Shown in pieces: positions 24,764-33,023 of a stretch of 64,000 bases of DNA. The notes below the pieces were generated by a model that worked only from the letters and a program-made list of their open reading frames with translations, searched no databases and was not told the DNA's origin. Both the position numbers and the translations under genes were made by a program. The stretch's first letter is position 1, and each line of letters opens with the position of its first letter. Source of the stretch: Marinococcus halophilus (lineage in GTDB: Bacteria > Bacillota > Bacilli > Bacillales > Marinococcaceae); NCBI RefSeq assembly GCF_002265875.1, contig NZ_NPFA01000008.1, positions 127,735 through 191,734 of the forward strand. Reading direction: 5' to 3'.

Positions 24764-25300
24764 GTGATACTTTCCGACCAAACAATCCGCTCGATGATGG
24801 GTCAGGGCGCTCTCAGTATCGATCCGTTAGAAGACCATCAAATCCAGCCGGCATCGGTAGACATTCGTCTGGGCACGCACTTTTTAAAAATCGACGAAAA
24901 CGCTATTGAGTCGATTCAGCTGGACCAGCCCGCCAAATATGTAGAATTTGAAAGCGACCAGGTGATTATACCTCCGCATTCGTTTCTGCTTGCGACTACA
25001 AAAGAATATATCAGGCTCCCCCAGCATATTACAGCTTTTGTGGAGGGGAGAAGCTCGATCGGGCGAATGGGGCTCTTTATTCAAAATGCTGGATGGGTAG
25101 ATCCAGGATTTGAAGGAGAGATTACACTCGAGCTTTACAACGCCAATCGCCTTCCCATTCGTTTAACGTCCGGAAGACGGCTCGCCCAGCTCGTATTTGC
25201 TGAAATGGACCAAAAAGCAGGAGTGCCTTATACAGGTAAATACCAGGGACAGCGGAATGCGATGGGAAGCCACGCTTTTTTAGACCAGGAAAATGAATAA
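24764..25300 (+). CDS. dcd: dCTP deaminase
   Basis: Nucleotide enzyme of 178 residues of the dUTPase/dCTP deaminase fold, converting dCTP to dUTP for thymidylate synthesis. Typical motifs: QPASVDIRLG (about 29-38), EGRSSIGRMGL (about 94-104) and the WVDPGFEGEITLELYN block (111-126) carrying the catalytic glutamate, probably E123. The start is GTG at 24764, eight bases after AAGGAGG; the longer ATG frame would run through the upstream terminator and promoter. Whether it also hydrolyses dUTP, as bifunctional archaeal and mycobacterial enzymes do, cannot be told by eye. Confidence 0.92.
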   Translation: MILSDQTIRSMMGQGALSIDPLEDHQIQPASVDIRLGTHFLKIDENAIESIQLDQPAKYVEFESDQVIIPPHSFLLATTKEYIRLPQHITAFVEGRSSIGRMGLFIQNAGWVDPGFEGEITLELYNANRLPIRLTSGRRLAQLVFAEMDQKAGVPYTGKYQGQRNAMGSHAFLDQENE

Positions 25301-25351
25301 CATTATAGTCAGAAACGTACATACGTGAAATGAAAAATAACGATTCAAAAG

Positions 25352-25382
25352 ACTCGTGACCTTTACTGTTCACGGGTTTTTT
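25352..25382 (+). terminator. Terminator after dcd
   Basis: Stem ACTCGTGA (25352-25359) / TCACGGGT (25370-25377), one G-U pair, then TTTTTT. Confidence 0.88.
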
Positions 25383-25419
25383 CGAGGTAAGCGTGAGCAG
25401 AGGCACGTACGCAAAAAGA

Positions 25420-25428
25420 TGTTATAAT
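25420..25428 (+). promoter_or_regulatory. Extended -10 promoter of queCDEF
   Basis: TGTTATAAT: an extended -10 (TGn) with perfect TATAAT at 25423-25428 and no clear -35. The predicted leader is only about 35 bases and shows no preQ1-I motif. Confidence 0.55.
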
Positions 25429-25470
25429 AGGAACGCTGTGAAATGTCTTGGTGGAAAGAAGGAATAACAA

Positions 25471-26142
25471 TTGGGTTTTCAAAATGAAAAGGCGGTCGTT
25501 GTCTTTAGTGGAGGCCAGGACAGCACGACCTGTTTGTTCTGGGCATTAGAGCAATTTGAAGAAGTTATTGCCGTAACTTTTTCTTATGGACAGCGGCACG
25601 ATGAAGAGATAGAAGTAGCAAAGCGGATTGCTGAGGATATTAATATTGAGCATCATGTGCTGGATATGGGACTTTTAAGTCAGCTGGCGCCGAATGCATT
25701 AACACGGGATGATATTGAAGTGGAGGCAGGGGAAGACGGAGAGCTTCCTTCTACATTTGTAGAAGGCCGGAACCTGTTATTCTTTTCTTTTGCAACGATT
25801 CTTGCCTCGCAGAAAAAGGCAAAACATATCGTTACAGGTGTATGCGAGACCGATTACAGCGGATACCCGGACTGCCGGGATGTGTTTGTGAAATCACTGA
25901 ATGTATCGTTAAACCTGGCGATAGGCAAAGAGTTTGTGCTGCATACACCGTTAATGTGGCTCGATAAAAAAGAGACCTGGGAGCTTGCCGACCGTCTCGG
26001 TAGGCTTAAATATATAAAAGATGAAACGCTCACCTGCTATCACGGCATACCAGGAGACGGGTGCGGGGAATGCCCAGCCTGTAATCTGCGTCGTGCCGGG
26101 TATGAGCAATACTTGGAACAAAAAGAAAGGGAAGGATTATGA
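25471..26142 (+). CDS. queC: 7-cyano-7-deazaguanine synthase QueC
   Basis: ATP-dependent enzyme of 223 residues making preQ0 from carboxy-deazaguanine in queuosine synthesis. PP-loop motif SGGQDSTT at about residues 13-20 and a C-terminal zinc site with [11 protein letters not shown] (about 192-202) plus an upstream Cys. The initiator is TTG behind GAAGGA. It is the first of four overlapping or abutting genes queC-queD-queE-queF. Confidence 0.96.
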   Translation: MGFQNEKAVVVFSGGQDSTTCLFWALEQFEEVIAVTFSYGQRHDEEIEVAKRIAEDINIEHHVLDMGLLSQLAPNALTRDDIEVEAGEDGELPSTFVEGRNLLFFSFATILASQKKAKHIVTGVCETDYSGYPDCRDVFVKSLNVSLNLAIGKEFVLHTPLMWLDKKETWELADRLGRLKYIKDETLTCYHGIPGDGCGECPACNLRRAGYEQYLEQKEREGL

Positions 26143-26579
26143 TCTATTCGTATTACCCACAGTGGCCGCACAACTACCGGTATGAATTAAATAAAGATAT
26201 GCATTTAAGTGCGGCGCACTATATCCCGTCTGAAGAAGCGGGGAAGTGCCGCCGGGTGCATGGGCACACTTATACGATCAATGTGACGGTGGCCGGTGAT
26301 GAATTGAACCAGAACGGATTTTTAATTGATTTTACTGTATTAAAAAAATGGATCCATAAGCGCTACGACCATACGATGCTGAACGACCATCCAGAGTTTG
26401 CCAGTGAAGAAACTGAAGCCGCTTATCCGACGACAGAGGTGGTGGCCCAGGTGATCTGGAAAACAGTCCAGCAGAAGCTCGATGAAACGTCCAATAAACC
26501 GAAATGCCTGCAGGTGCTCGTCAGGGAGACTCCGACAAGCTATGCTGTGTTTCGGCCCAAAGAGGGGGACTTTTCCTAA
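26139..26579 (+). CDS. queD: 6-carboxy-tetrahydropterin synthase QueD
   Basis: T-fold enzyme of 146 residues converting dihydroneopterin triphosphate to 6-carboxy-tetrahydropterin, the first queuosine-specific step after GTP cyclohydrolase. Zinc-binding histidines appear in MHLSAAHYI (about 22-30) and in VHGHTY (about 46-51), and the catalytic cysteine in GKCRRVHGH. The start overlaps the queC stop by four bases. Confidence 0.96.
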   Translation: MIYSYYPQWPHNYRYELNKDMHLSAAHYIPSEEAGKCRRVHGHTYTINVTVAGDELNQNGFLIDFTVLKKWIHKRYDHTMLNDHPEFASEETEAAYPTTEVVAQVIWKTVQQKLDETSNKPKCLQVLVRETPTSYAVFRPKEGDFS

Positions 26580-27299
26580 ATGAAAGCAACACCGGTACTG
26601 GAAATATTCGGACCGACAATTCAGGGGGAAGGCATGGTTATCGGACGGAAAACGATGTTTGTTCGCACTGGCGGCTGTGACTACCGGTGCTCCTGGTGTG
26701 ATTCCGCCTTTACGTGGGACGGATCGCAAAAAGCAGCAGCGATGAGTGCAGAAGCCATTTATGATAAATTAAAAGAAACCGGAGGAGAAGCCTTTAATCA
26801 CGTCACCATCTCTGGAGGCAATCCAGCCATGCACCCCGGGCTCGGAGATCTTGTGGAGCTTTTGCAGCAGCATGGAATTGAGACGGCGATTGAGACGCAG
26901 GGGTCTATCTGGAACGAATGGGTAAAGGAAATTGACGAAGTAACAGTTTCTCCGAAGCCGCCGAGTTCGCTGATGAAAACGGACTGGCCCAGGCTGGACC
27001 GTTATATGGAAGAACTGCAGCCGCGTAGGGATAAAGCCCTCAGCCTGAAGGTCGTCGTTTTTGATGAAAACGATTTGAAATATGCGATAGACGTGCATGA
27101 GCGTTATCCTGACGTAACAATGTATCTGCAGGTGGGAAATGACGACACCGCAACGCCGCAGGTGGAGAAATTAAGAGATCACCTGCTTGCGAAATACGAA
27201 TGGCTTACAGAAAAAGTGCTGCAGGAAGAGCGTTTAAATGGAGTGCGGGTCCTGCCGCAGCTGCATACACTGCTCTGGGGAAACAAACAGGGAGTATAA
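26580..27299 (+). CDS. queE: 7-carboxy-7-deazaguanine synthase QueE (radical SAM)
   Basis: Radical SAM enzyme of 239 residues that rearranges carboxy-tetrahydropterin into carboxy-deazaguanine. The cluster cysteines are C33, C37 and C40 in [16 protein letters not shown] (C-x3-C-x2-C). The glycine-rich SAM contact HVTISGGNP follows (about 75-83). The start codon abuts the queD stop. Length and order fit B. subtilis queE. Confidence 0.96.
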   Translation: MKATPVLEIFGPTIQGEGMVIGRKTMFVRTGGCDYRCSWCDSAFTWDGSQKAAAMSAEAIYDKLKETGGEAFNHVTISGGNPAMHPGLGDLVELLQQHGIETAIETQGSIWNEWVKEIDEVTVSPKPPSSLMKTDWPRLDRYMEELQPRRDKALSLKVVVFDENDLKYAIDVHERYPDVTMYLQVGNDDTATPQVEKLRDHLLAKYEWLTEKVLQEERLNGVRVLPQLHTLLWGNKQGV

Positions 27300-27312
27300 G
27301 GAGGAAAAAAGC

Positions 27313-27804
27313 ATGCCGGAAAGAGAAGACATTGAACAATTAGACCAGCTGGGCAGTGAAAAAACATCGTATACATTTGAGTACGACCCTTCTCTGCTGG
27401 AAACATTTGAAAATACGCACCCATATCGGGACTATTTCGTAAAATTTAACTGTCCGGAATTCACCACGCTCTGTCCAAAAACCGGACAGCCAGATTTTGG
27501 CACGCTGTATATCAGCTATATTCCGGATGAAAAAATGGTGGAAAGCAAATCGCTGAAGTTGTATTTGTTCAGCTTTCGAAACCACGGAGGCTTCCATGAA
27601 GATTCCATAAATACGATTGTGAACGATCTGGTCCATTTAATGAACCCTCGTTATTTGGAGATCTGGGGCAAATTCACTCCGCGTGGCGGTATTTCGATTG
27701 ACCCGTTTGTAAACTACGGCAGGGCGGGGAGCAAATACGAACAGCTTGCAGAAAACCGGCTGTTTCAGCATGATTTATACCCTGAGCCGATAGACAACCG
27801 CTAA
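27313..27804 (+). CDS. queF: NADPH-dependent 7-cyano-7-deazaguanine reductase QueF
   Basis: T-fold nitrile reductase of 163 residues making preQ1 from preQ0. Catalytic Cys54 in [13 protein letters not shown] and Asp61 correspond to B. subtilis Cys55 and Asp62; the substrate motif [16 protein letters not shown] (about 77-92) is intact. It starts 13 bases after queE behind AAGGAGGA and is followed by a terminator, completing the preQ1 pathway from queD onward; the GTP cyclohydrolase is not in the window. Confidence 0.97.
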   Translation: MPEREDIEQLDQLGSEKTSYTFEYDPSLLETFENTHPYRDYFVKFNCPEFTTLCPKTGQPDFGTLYISYIPDEKMVESKSLKLYLFSFRNHGGFHEDSINTIVNDLVHLMNPRYLEIWGKFTPRGGISIDPFVNYGRAGSKYEQLAENRLFQHDLYPEPIDNR

Positions 27805-27832
27805 GCCTTTCCCAATATGGGAGAGGCTTTTT
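27803..27832 (+). terminator. Terminator after queF
   Basis: Stem AAGCCTTTCCC (27803-27813) / GGGAGAGGCTT (27819-27829) with TTTTT. Confidence 0.92.
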
Positions 27833-27864
27833 CAGTAGTGACAGGAAAAAACAAACGCCAGGAG

Positions 27865-27891
27865 GTTTGAAGTAAATAAGAAGAGGGGTAG
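27865..27891 (+). promoter_or_regulatory. Candidate SigB promoter of the pyruvate oxidase gene
   Basis: AGGTTTGA with core GTTTGA (27865-27870), 15-base spacer, GGGTAG (27886-27891); the consensus is GTTTAA-N12/15-GGGWAW. The B. subtilis homologue ydaP belongs to the SigB general-stress regulon. Confidence 0.45.
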
Positions 27892-27939
27892 AGAAGTAAA
27901 GAATTGTGAAAATTCGTGAAAACAGGAGGAACGGGTGCG

Positions 27940-29664
27940 ATGGGCAATCAAACAGCAGGAAATAAAGTGGTGGAAATACTTAAAGAATGGGGAGTAAGCC
28001 ATCTGTACGGAATGCCCGGGGATTCCATTAATGAGCTCATGGAAGAGCTGAGAAAGGAGAAAGACGGCCTGGAATACATCCAGATCCGTCATGAAGAGAC
28101 CGGGGCTCTTGCCGCCGCAGCTTATGCGAAGCTCACAGGAAGGCTGGGAGTTTGCTCTTCCATTGCCGGCCCCGGTGGTGTTCATTTATTGAACGGCTTG
28201 TATGACGCGAAAAGAGATAAAGTGCCGGTGCTTGCTTTGGTCGGCCAGGTGGAATCTTCGATCATAGGCACAGACAATTTTCAGGAAATCCAGCTGAACC
28301 AAATGTTTGCTGATGTCAGTGTGTTTAACGAGCGTGTACAAAGCGCCGAGCAGCTTCCGGATATGCTGCACCAGGCGATTCGTACTGCATATACAGAGAA
28401 GGGTGTGTCCGTGCTCGTTATCCCGGACGACATCTCCACGGCAGAAATTAAGCGCGAAGTCCCTATGTCCTCCAGTGCGTTTGCCAGGCCGCAGATCTGG
28501 CCGCAGAAGGAAGATATGGTGGAAGCCGCCCGACTGCTGCACGAGGCGCAGAGGCCGGTAATTCTAGCCGGGAAGGGAGCTAGGGAAAGCGTCAGTGAAC
28601 TGCTTTCATTTGCTGAACATATACAGGCCCCGGTGGTATCCACCCTGCTTGCAAAGAGTGTCGTCCCTGACGAGCACGAGCACAGCCTGGGACAGAACGG
28701 ACAGATTGGCACAACGCCGTCCTACGAAGCGGTTCAGGAAGCGGATTTGCTGATATTGGCGGGAACATCCTTTCCTTATCGCGATTTTATGCCGAAAAAC
28801 ACGAAAGCGATTCAGATCGATATTGACCCAAGAGTGATAGGGAAATACTATCCTGTGACGGTTGGTTTAGTTTCTGACCTTGGTATGGCTCTGAAGTGGT
28901 ACACGGAAAACCTCGAACGCCGGGAAGCTTCCGCCTTTATGAAAAAATATAAAGAAAAGAGGAAGGAGTGGTGGGAGGAGCTTGAAAAAGATATGACCGA
29001 GGAAACAGACACGCTGCAGCCGCCACAGGTAATTCACGAAGTGCAGCAGTTTTTGGAGGAAAATGCGGTAGTGTCTGTAGATGTTGGAAATGTCACCGTA
29101 TGGGCGACTCGTTATTTGAAGCTGAAAAAACAGGATTTCGTCATTTCTGGATGGATGGCTACGATGGGCTGCGGTCTTCCGGGTGCAATCGCCGCTAAGG
29201 CGGCCTGGCCGGAAAGGCAGACCGTTATGCTTGCCGGGGACGGGGGCTTCGCAATGGGCATGCAGGATTTTGCCACTGCCGTGAAGTACAGGCTTCCAAT
29301 GATATGTGTCATATTTAACAATGAAAAAATTGGAATGATTGAGTACGAGCAACAGCAGATGGGTCACTTGGATACGGAAACAGATATCAGTGATATTAAT
29401 TTTGCGGAATTTGCCAAGGCGTGCGGTGGTGAAGGCTACAGAGTAAGATCAAAAATGGAGCTGCATGAGGCTTTGCAAAAAGCTGTGCTTGCCACCAAGC
29501 CGGTAGTCATTGATTGCGTAGTGGACATGCAGCCTCCGCTTCCGGGAAGAATTTCGTACCAGCAGGCAGTGCATTACAGTGAGTTTATTATAAAAAACAT
29601 ATTTGAACGCGGGGAGCTTTCTCTGCCGCCTTTGAAAAAAGGGTGGAAACGGATAAAAAAATAA
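27940..29664 (+). CDS. Thiamine-pyrophosphate pyruvate oxidase, YdaP-type
   Basis: TPP enzyme of 574 residues, the same length as B. subtilis YdaP. Domain order: TPP-binding N domain (about 1-175) with the conserved glutamate in RHEETGAL; central FAD/nucleotide domain (about 190-320); TPP-binding C domain (about 380-530) with the GDG...N motif AGDGGFAMGM...VIFNN. Related enzymes oxidise or decarboxylate pyruvate to acetate or acetyl phosphate. The physiological reaction here is inferred from family only. The ATG at 27940 is eight bases after AGGAGGA. A candidate SigB promoter precedes it. Confidence 0.88.
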   Translation: MGNQTAGNKVVEILKEWGVSHLYGMPGDSINELMEELRKEKDGLEYIQIRHEETGALAAAAYAKLTGRLGVCSSIAGPGGVHLLNGLYDAKRDKVPVLALVGQVESSIIGTDNFQEIQLNQMFADVSVFNERVQSAEQLPDMLHQAIRTAYTEKGVSVLVIPDDISTAEIKREVPMSSSAFARPQIWPQKEDMVEAARLLHEAQRPVILAGKGARESVSELLSFAEHIQAPVVSTLLAKSVVPDEHEHSLGQNGQIGTTPSYEAVQEADLLILAGTSFPYRDFMPKNTKAIQIDIDPRVIGKYYPVTVGLVSDLGMALKWYTENLERREASAFMKKYKEKRKEWWEELEKDMTEETDTLQPPQVIHEVQQFLEENAVVSVDVGNVTVWATRYLKLKKQDFVISGWMATMGCGLPGAIAAKAAWPERQTVMLAGDGGFAMGMQDFATAVKYRLPMICVIFNNEKIGMIEYEQQQMGHLDTETDISDINFAEFAKACGGEGYRVRSKMELHEALQKAVLATKPVVIDCVVDMQPPLPGRISYQQAVHYSEFIIKNIFERGELSLPPLKKGWKRIKK

Positions 29665-29668
29665 AAGA

Positions 29669-29702
29669 AAAACCAGCTGATTTTATTCATCAGCTGGTTT
29701 TT
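29669..29702. terminator. Bidirectional terminator between pyruvate oxidase and ytxH
   Basis: Stem AAAACCAGCTGAT (29669-29681) / ATCAGCTGGTTTT (29689-29701). The stop codon of the minus-strand ytxH-like gene (29683-29685) lies inside the hairpin loop, so the last codons of that gene form one arm. Confidence 0.9.
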
Positions 29703-29991
29703 GCATTGATTGGTGCTGCATACTTGATGCACCTTTGATACGGGCTTCCAGGCGGATATTATCGAGTTTACCGTGCAGCAGTTCGTACCGGACTTTTCCG
29801 GATTCATACAGCTTTTCGGCCCGGGCGTTCGCTTTTCCTTTCACCCGGGCGGGTGTCTGCTGTACGGTTCCTGCTCCGGAAGATACTTTGCGGCGGTATT
29901 CTTTTCCGCTTTTCGGAGCAGTGAGCAGACTGGCAAGCACCGAAACAGCATATCCGGCAGCAACTCCCGACCATAGGCTTTTTTTATGCAT
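29683..29991 (-). CDS. YtxH-like small membrane protein
   Basis: Protein of 102 residues with one N-terminal hydrophobic segment containing the YtxH signature GVAAGYAVSVLASLLTAPKSGKE (about 9-31, seen in two parts), followed by a polar Lys/Arg/Ala-rich helical tail. YtxH-family proteins are general-stress, membrane-anchored proteins of unknown function. It overlaps the upstream ytxG by eight bases and matches the B. subtilis ytxG-ytxH order. Confidence 0.78.
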   Translation of the reverse strand: MHKKSLWSGVAAGYAVSVLASLLTAPKSGKEYRRKVSSGAGTVQQTPARVKGKANARAEKLYESGKVRYELLHGKLDNIRLEARIKGASSMQHQSMQKPADE

Positions 29992-30439
29992 TTCCTGTAT
30001 TCTCCTCTTTCCAGTCCTTGATAGCCTGGCGCTTCTGGTACATGTAGTATCCTAAAGCAAGAGTGCCGTAAAGGCCGCCAAGAGCCTGCTCGTTCACTTT
30101 ACCTTTACCTTCAGTGGAGCTTCGCTTCATGCCTGCTGTCATATCAACAAGGCTTGAACTGAGCTTTCTGGAAGCTTCCCCGGCATCTCCAACAATATAA
30201 AACAGCGGGCTCAACGAATGGAGCTTTTCATTCACATCCAGAATCGTCTCGTTGCTGTTATGTAAAATCAGCTCCGATTGATTCATTACCTGGTCAAGCT
30301 GGTCAGGCAGCTTGTCTACTGTTTCGTTCACCCCGTTCAATGTTTTAGTGAGGTTACTTAAAACGCGGGCTAAGAAAATAACTAATACTGCAAAAGCTAC
30401 CGCAATGATAAGTAAAGCTATGCCACCGATCATATCCAT
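29984..30439 (-). CDS. ytxG: DUF948 protein, YtxG-like
   Basis: Protein of 151 residues with one N-terminal transmembrane helix (about 5-25) and a long amphipathic DUF948 coiled-coil region (about 28-105, LTKTLNGVNETVDKLPDQLD). It resembles the general-stress protein YtxG of B. subtilis, encoded in the SigB/SigH-controlled ytxGHJ operon. Function unknown. A well-formed SigB-type promoter lies 117 bases upstream on the minus strand. AGGAGG is eleven bases before the ATG. Confidence 0.82.
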   Translation of the reverse strand: MDMIGGIALLIIAVAFAVLVIFLARVLSNLTKTLNGVNETVDKLPDQLDQVMNQSELILHNSNETILDVNEKLHSLSPLFYIVGDAGEASRKLSSSLVDMTAGMKRSSTEGKGKVNEQALGGLYGTLALGYYMYQKRQAIKDWKEENTGNA

Positions 30440-30555
30440 AATTCACCATTCCTCCTTACAATAAATGCGATTAATCCTACAGCCTAATAAATGGTACCAT
30501 GATTTATGGCAGAGCACCAGGGCATGTGGATTATATAATAATGTCTAGTTCTCTC

Positions 30556-30581
30556 GTACCCTGCTTTTCAGTGCCCTAAAC
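30556..30581 (-). promoter_or_regulatory. SigB-type promoter of ytxG-ytxH
   Basis: On the minus strand GTTTAG (30581-30576), 14-base spacer, GGGTAC (30561-30556), a close match to the SigB consensus. It is divergent from the ydaT promoter only 64 bases away. Confidence 0.7.
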
Positions 30582-30644
30582 AGTTTCTCATACAAATTAT
30601 CCTAAAAAATTAAAGCTCTGCTCTCCTCTAAAAGAAAAAAGCTG

Positions 30645-30671
30645 GTTTTTATTTAAAACCCATGAGGGAAA
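30645..30671 (+). promoter_or_regulatory. SigB-type promoter of ydaT
   Basis: GGTTTTTA with core GTTTTT (30645-30650), 15-base spacer, GGGAAA (30666-30671). ydaT is a SigB-dependent gene in B. subtilis. Confidence 0.6.
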
Positions 30672-30705
30672 AGAAAGGTAACTCAAAAAACAAGGAGGAA
30701 AGAAC

Positions 30706-31149
30706 ATGCCCTGGACGATGAATGATTACCCTTCATCCTTAAAGAATTTAGACAAGCCTGTGAAGAAAAAAGCAATTGATATAGCCAATTCCATGCTCGA
30801 TGATGGCTACGATGAAGGACGGGCCATTCCAATAGCGACCGAACAGGCAAAAGAATGGTACAATAATGCTTCTAAAGAAGAAGTAACCGAATTCATGGAA
30901 GAAGAAGATCCTAAATCCCGTGACGACGGGGAAAGCAGTTCTGACCCGGAGCTGATGGAAAAAGCCGAGCTGGTGGAGCCGCATGAAGATGGCTGGGCTG
31001 TCCGGGCGAAAAGTGCGAAAAAACCGGATATTGTCTACGACAACAAATCATACGCTATCGAACGTGCAAAAGAAGTGGCAGAAAAGAAAGGCACGGAAGC
31101 CGTCATTTATAAAAAAGATGGCACAGTAGAAAAAAAGCATTCTTATTAA
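30706..31149 (+). CDS. ydaT: YdaT-like general-stress protein (DUF2188)
   Basis: Protein of 147 residues in two parts. The N-terminal ChaB-like part (MPWTMNDYPSSLKNLDKPVK, about 1-65) carries the motif ARGYDEGRAIPIA-like 'DDGYDEGRAIPIATEQAKEW'. The C-terminal DUF2188 domain (about 88-147) has WAVRAKSAKKPD and KEVAEKKGTEAVIYKKDGTV. This closely follows B. subtilis YdaT, a SigB-dependent stress protein of unknown biochemical role. AAGGAGGA is seven bases before the ATG. Confidence 0.9.
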   Translation: MPWTMNDYPSSLKNLDKPVKKKAIDIANSMLDDGYDEGRAIPIATEQAKEWYNNASKEEVTEFMEEEDPKSRDDGESSSDPELMEKAELVEPHEDGWAVRAKSAKKPDIVYDNKSYAIERAKEVAEKKGTEAVIYKKDGTVEKKHSY

Positions 31150-31690
31150 TTGAAACAGGGGCAGATGCATAAAAGGCAGCTGCCCCTGTTAATGGGTAAA
31201 TGAAGAATTTTTTTGTTGTTTTCCTGCATAAAAGCCATTAGTTTTGCTTTTGGTACCGGACGGCTGAAGTAATATCCCCGGACATAGGAAGAGGTGCTGT
31301 ACTGCTGTACAAACTCCAGCTGTTCGGCATTTTCAGCCCCCTCCGTAACAACGTCGAGCCCGAGCTCTTCTAAGACGGTAAATGCCGGTTAGAAGTGTTA
31401 TATCAAAATTAGCAGAAGGAATATGGAGGATAAAACTGCGGTCAAGGTTTACCAAGTCAATAGGAAGATCCTGCAGGGAATGCAGCGGCGAACTTCCCGC
31501 ACTAAAGTCGTTAAGCGCAACTTTGACTCCGCGCTGCTGGAGGCGGTTAATAAAAATCAATGGTCATTTGGGGATCGTAATAGATATTATCCTCTGTAAT
31601 TTCAACTTGGACAAGACGGGGCGGAAAGCAAATTTCTGCCAGCCCGGCATCCAGGGAGTCCATAATATACTCAAGCGATTGAATCTGTAT
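31146..31690 (-). pseudogene. Broken EAL-domain (c-di-GMP phosphodiesterase) gene fragment
   Basis: Three minus-strand reading-frame pieces together spell the C-terminal half of an EAL domain. Piece one (about 31690-31560) reads SLEYIMDSLDAGLAEICFPP and RLVQVEITEDN. Piece two (31560-about 31385) reads RLQQRGVKVALNDFSAGSS and DLPIDLVNLDRSF. Piece three (about 31385-31146) reads AFTVLEELGLDVVTEGAEN and SSYVRGYYFSRPVPKAKL. The first break is at a five-A run (plus strand 31552-31556), the second near 31385. Upstream of 31690 an in-frame stop ends the similarity, so the EAL-motif half and any GGDEF/PAS part are gone. The conserved DDFG is NDFS. It cannot make a working enzyme. Confidence 0.85.
31154..31190. 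repeat. Strong hairpin after ydaT
   Basis: Perfect 11-base inverted repeat AACAGGGGCAG (31154-31164) / CTGCCCCTGTT (31180-31190) without a good T-run on either side. It probably ends or stabilises the ydaT transcript, and it overlaps the degraded tail of the EAL gene on the other strand. Confidence 0.7.
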
Positions 31691-31783
31691 TTAAGACAAA
31701 TTATTAATATAAGTATCTCTGTTACATATGTAAAGGCATAAAAGTCTGTATAAAGATACATGTAAATAGTGACTTTAGCCTCG

Positions 31784-31822
31784 CAAAATAAAGCAGCTGC
31801 CGATTCAAAGCTTCGGCAGCTG
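31784..31822 (-). terminator. Terminator after the DDAH-pterin dehydratase pair
   Basis: Perfect 10-base stem CAGCTGCCGA (31794-31803) / TCGGCAGCTG (31813-31822); read on the minus strand it is followed by CTTTATTTT. A TTTTT tract on the plus side means it may work in both directions. Confidence 0.85.
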
Positions 31823-31857
31823 TTTTTAGACGAATTATATAGAAAAGAATTTAAGCG

Positions 31858-32148
31858 CTATTGGACATCTTCAGCAAGTCGTTCTACTTCTTTAGCTGCG
31901 TTAAAATCCTTTTCGGTGACGCCGCCCTGATCTACAGTAGTAAAAGAAATAGTTACATTGGTGTGGTCCACGGTAATTTTTGGGTGGTGCTGAACATTTT
32001 CTGCATGTGCCGCGACCTCTTTAACAAACTCAATGCCGTCTAGATAATTGGAGAATTTATATTCACGCACAATGGCCCTGTCTTCGTCGTTATTCCAGTT
32101 GGGCAGATTGCTAAGCTCATTTTGAATCTCTTCTGCAGACATGATCAT
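31858..32148 (-). CDS. 4a-hydroxytetrahydrobiopterin dehydratase (pterin carbinolamine dehydratase)
   Basis: Protein of 96 residues of the PCD/DCoH family. The active-site block AAHAENVQHHPKITVDHTNVTI (key residues H-A-E...H-H-P, about 46-60) and the C-terminal DFNAAKEVERLA are intact. Known members dehydrate 4a-hydroxy-tetrahydropterins formed by aromatic amino-acid hydroxylases; some act in molybdopterin or other pterin contexts. The ATG overlaps the stop of the upstream DDAH-like gene (ATGA), so the two are translationally coupled. No hydroxylase gene is in the window. Confidence 0.9.
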   Translation of the reverse strand: MIMSAEEIQNELSNLPNWNNDEDRAIVREYKFSNYLDGIEFVKEVAAHAENVQHHPKITVDHTNVTISFTTVDQGGVTEKDFNAAKEVERLAEDVQ

Positions 32149-33023
32149 TGTTCCACGTTCCTTTCTTTATTAATAATTTTTTCTACCCGCCGCAAGGGGA
32201 GAGTAGTACATCTGAAAGAGCCCCCGGATTTGATGATTTCATCGTAGGGCACTTCATGAACTATAAATCCGTATTCCCTTAATTGTTTGTTAACATGCAT
32301 GTTTTCCGGCAGCGATATAATGTGGCGGCGGCCCAGGGAGAATACATTGGTGCCAAGCCGGGCCTGCTCTTCGTCTGGTACAGAGATTATATTAAAACGT
32401 TGTTTGACTGCTGCCAGGCTGTCTGCTTCAAACGCAGGTTCATAAACAATAGCAGTAGCACTGGCCACAATATTAAAAATACAGTCCAGGTGGAGATGGC
32501 GATGGTCGAAATGGAGCGGTATAATCTGCTTATGGGGGCACATTTGCTGGAGTTCTTCAAGTCCTTCGCCAGACGTTCGGGAGCTCTGGCCGATAAAAAG
32601 AAGATCATCTGAAAGCATAACATCCCCGCCTTCGATGGTGCCTTTTTTTAAATAGAAGCACGAGCCGTAACGACGCTCATACCAGTCTGCGAGTGCTTTG
32701 GTTTCTTCTAAACGGATAGAGGCGCCCATATTTGATACGATCAATTTCTCATCAATAACAAATCCGATGTCCCGGGTGAAAACCTGCTCGGGCAGAAAAG
32801 CGGAAGCAGGGAGAAAATGCACAGAAGCCCCGAATTCCTGAATGACAGCCGAGAGCTGGTTATGCTGAAGTATTGCTTTTTCTATATTGATATTGGCGGA
32901 AGCATGCTGCTTCTGCATTTCATTTATTACTTCTTTAATGGCCATATGCCTGGGTTCGCACATGATAACATCCGCTAAAACAGAATATTCATCTCTAACA
33001 TATGTAGTTACAGTGTTGGTCAA
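32145..33023 (-). CDS. Dimethylargininase/amidinotransferase-family hydrolase, YkgA-like
   Basis: Protein of 292 residues with the alpha/beta-propeller amidinotransferase fold. Conserved points: VFTRDIGFVI (about 81-90), GTIEGGDVML (about 128-137), the catalytic His in HRHLHLDCIFNI (about 172-183) and the catalytic Cys in SFRCTTLPL (about 271-279). It resembles B. subtilis YkgA and DDAH-type enzymes that hydrolyse substituted arginines, but substrate specificity cannot be read from sequence. It is the first gene of a two-gene operon with the pterin dehydratase. Confidence 0.85.
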   Translation of the reverse strand: MTNTVTTYVRDEYSVLADVIMCEPRHMAIKEVINEMQKQHASANINIEKAILQHNQLSAVIQEFGASVHFLPASAFLPEQVFTRDIGFVIDEKLIVSNMGASIRLEETKALADWYERRYGSCFYLKKGTIEGGDVMLSDDLLFIGQSSRTSGEGLEELQQMCPHKQIIPLHFDHRHLHLDCIFNIVASATAIVYEPAFEADSLAAVKQRFNIISVPDEEQARLGTNVFSLGRRHIISLPENMHVNKQLREYGFIVHEVPYDEIIKSGGSFRCTTLPLRRVEKIINKERNVEQ

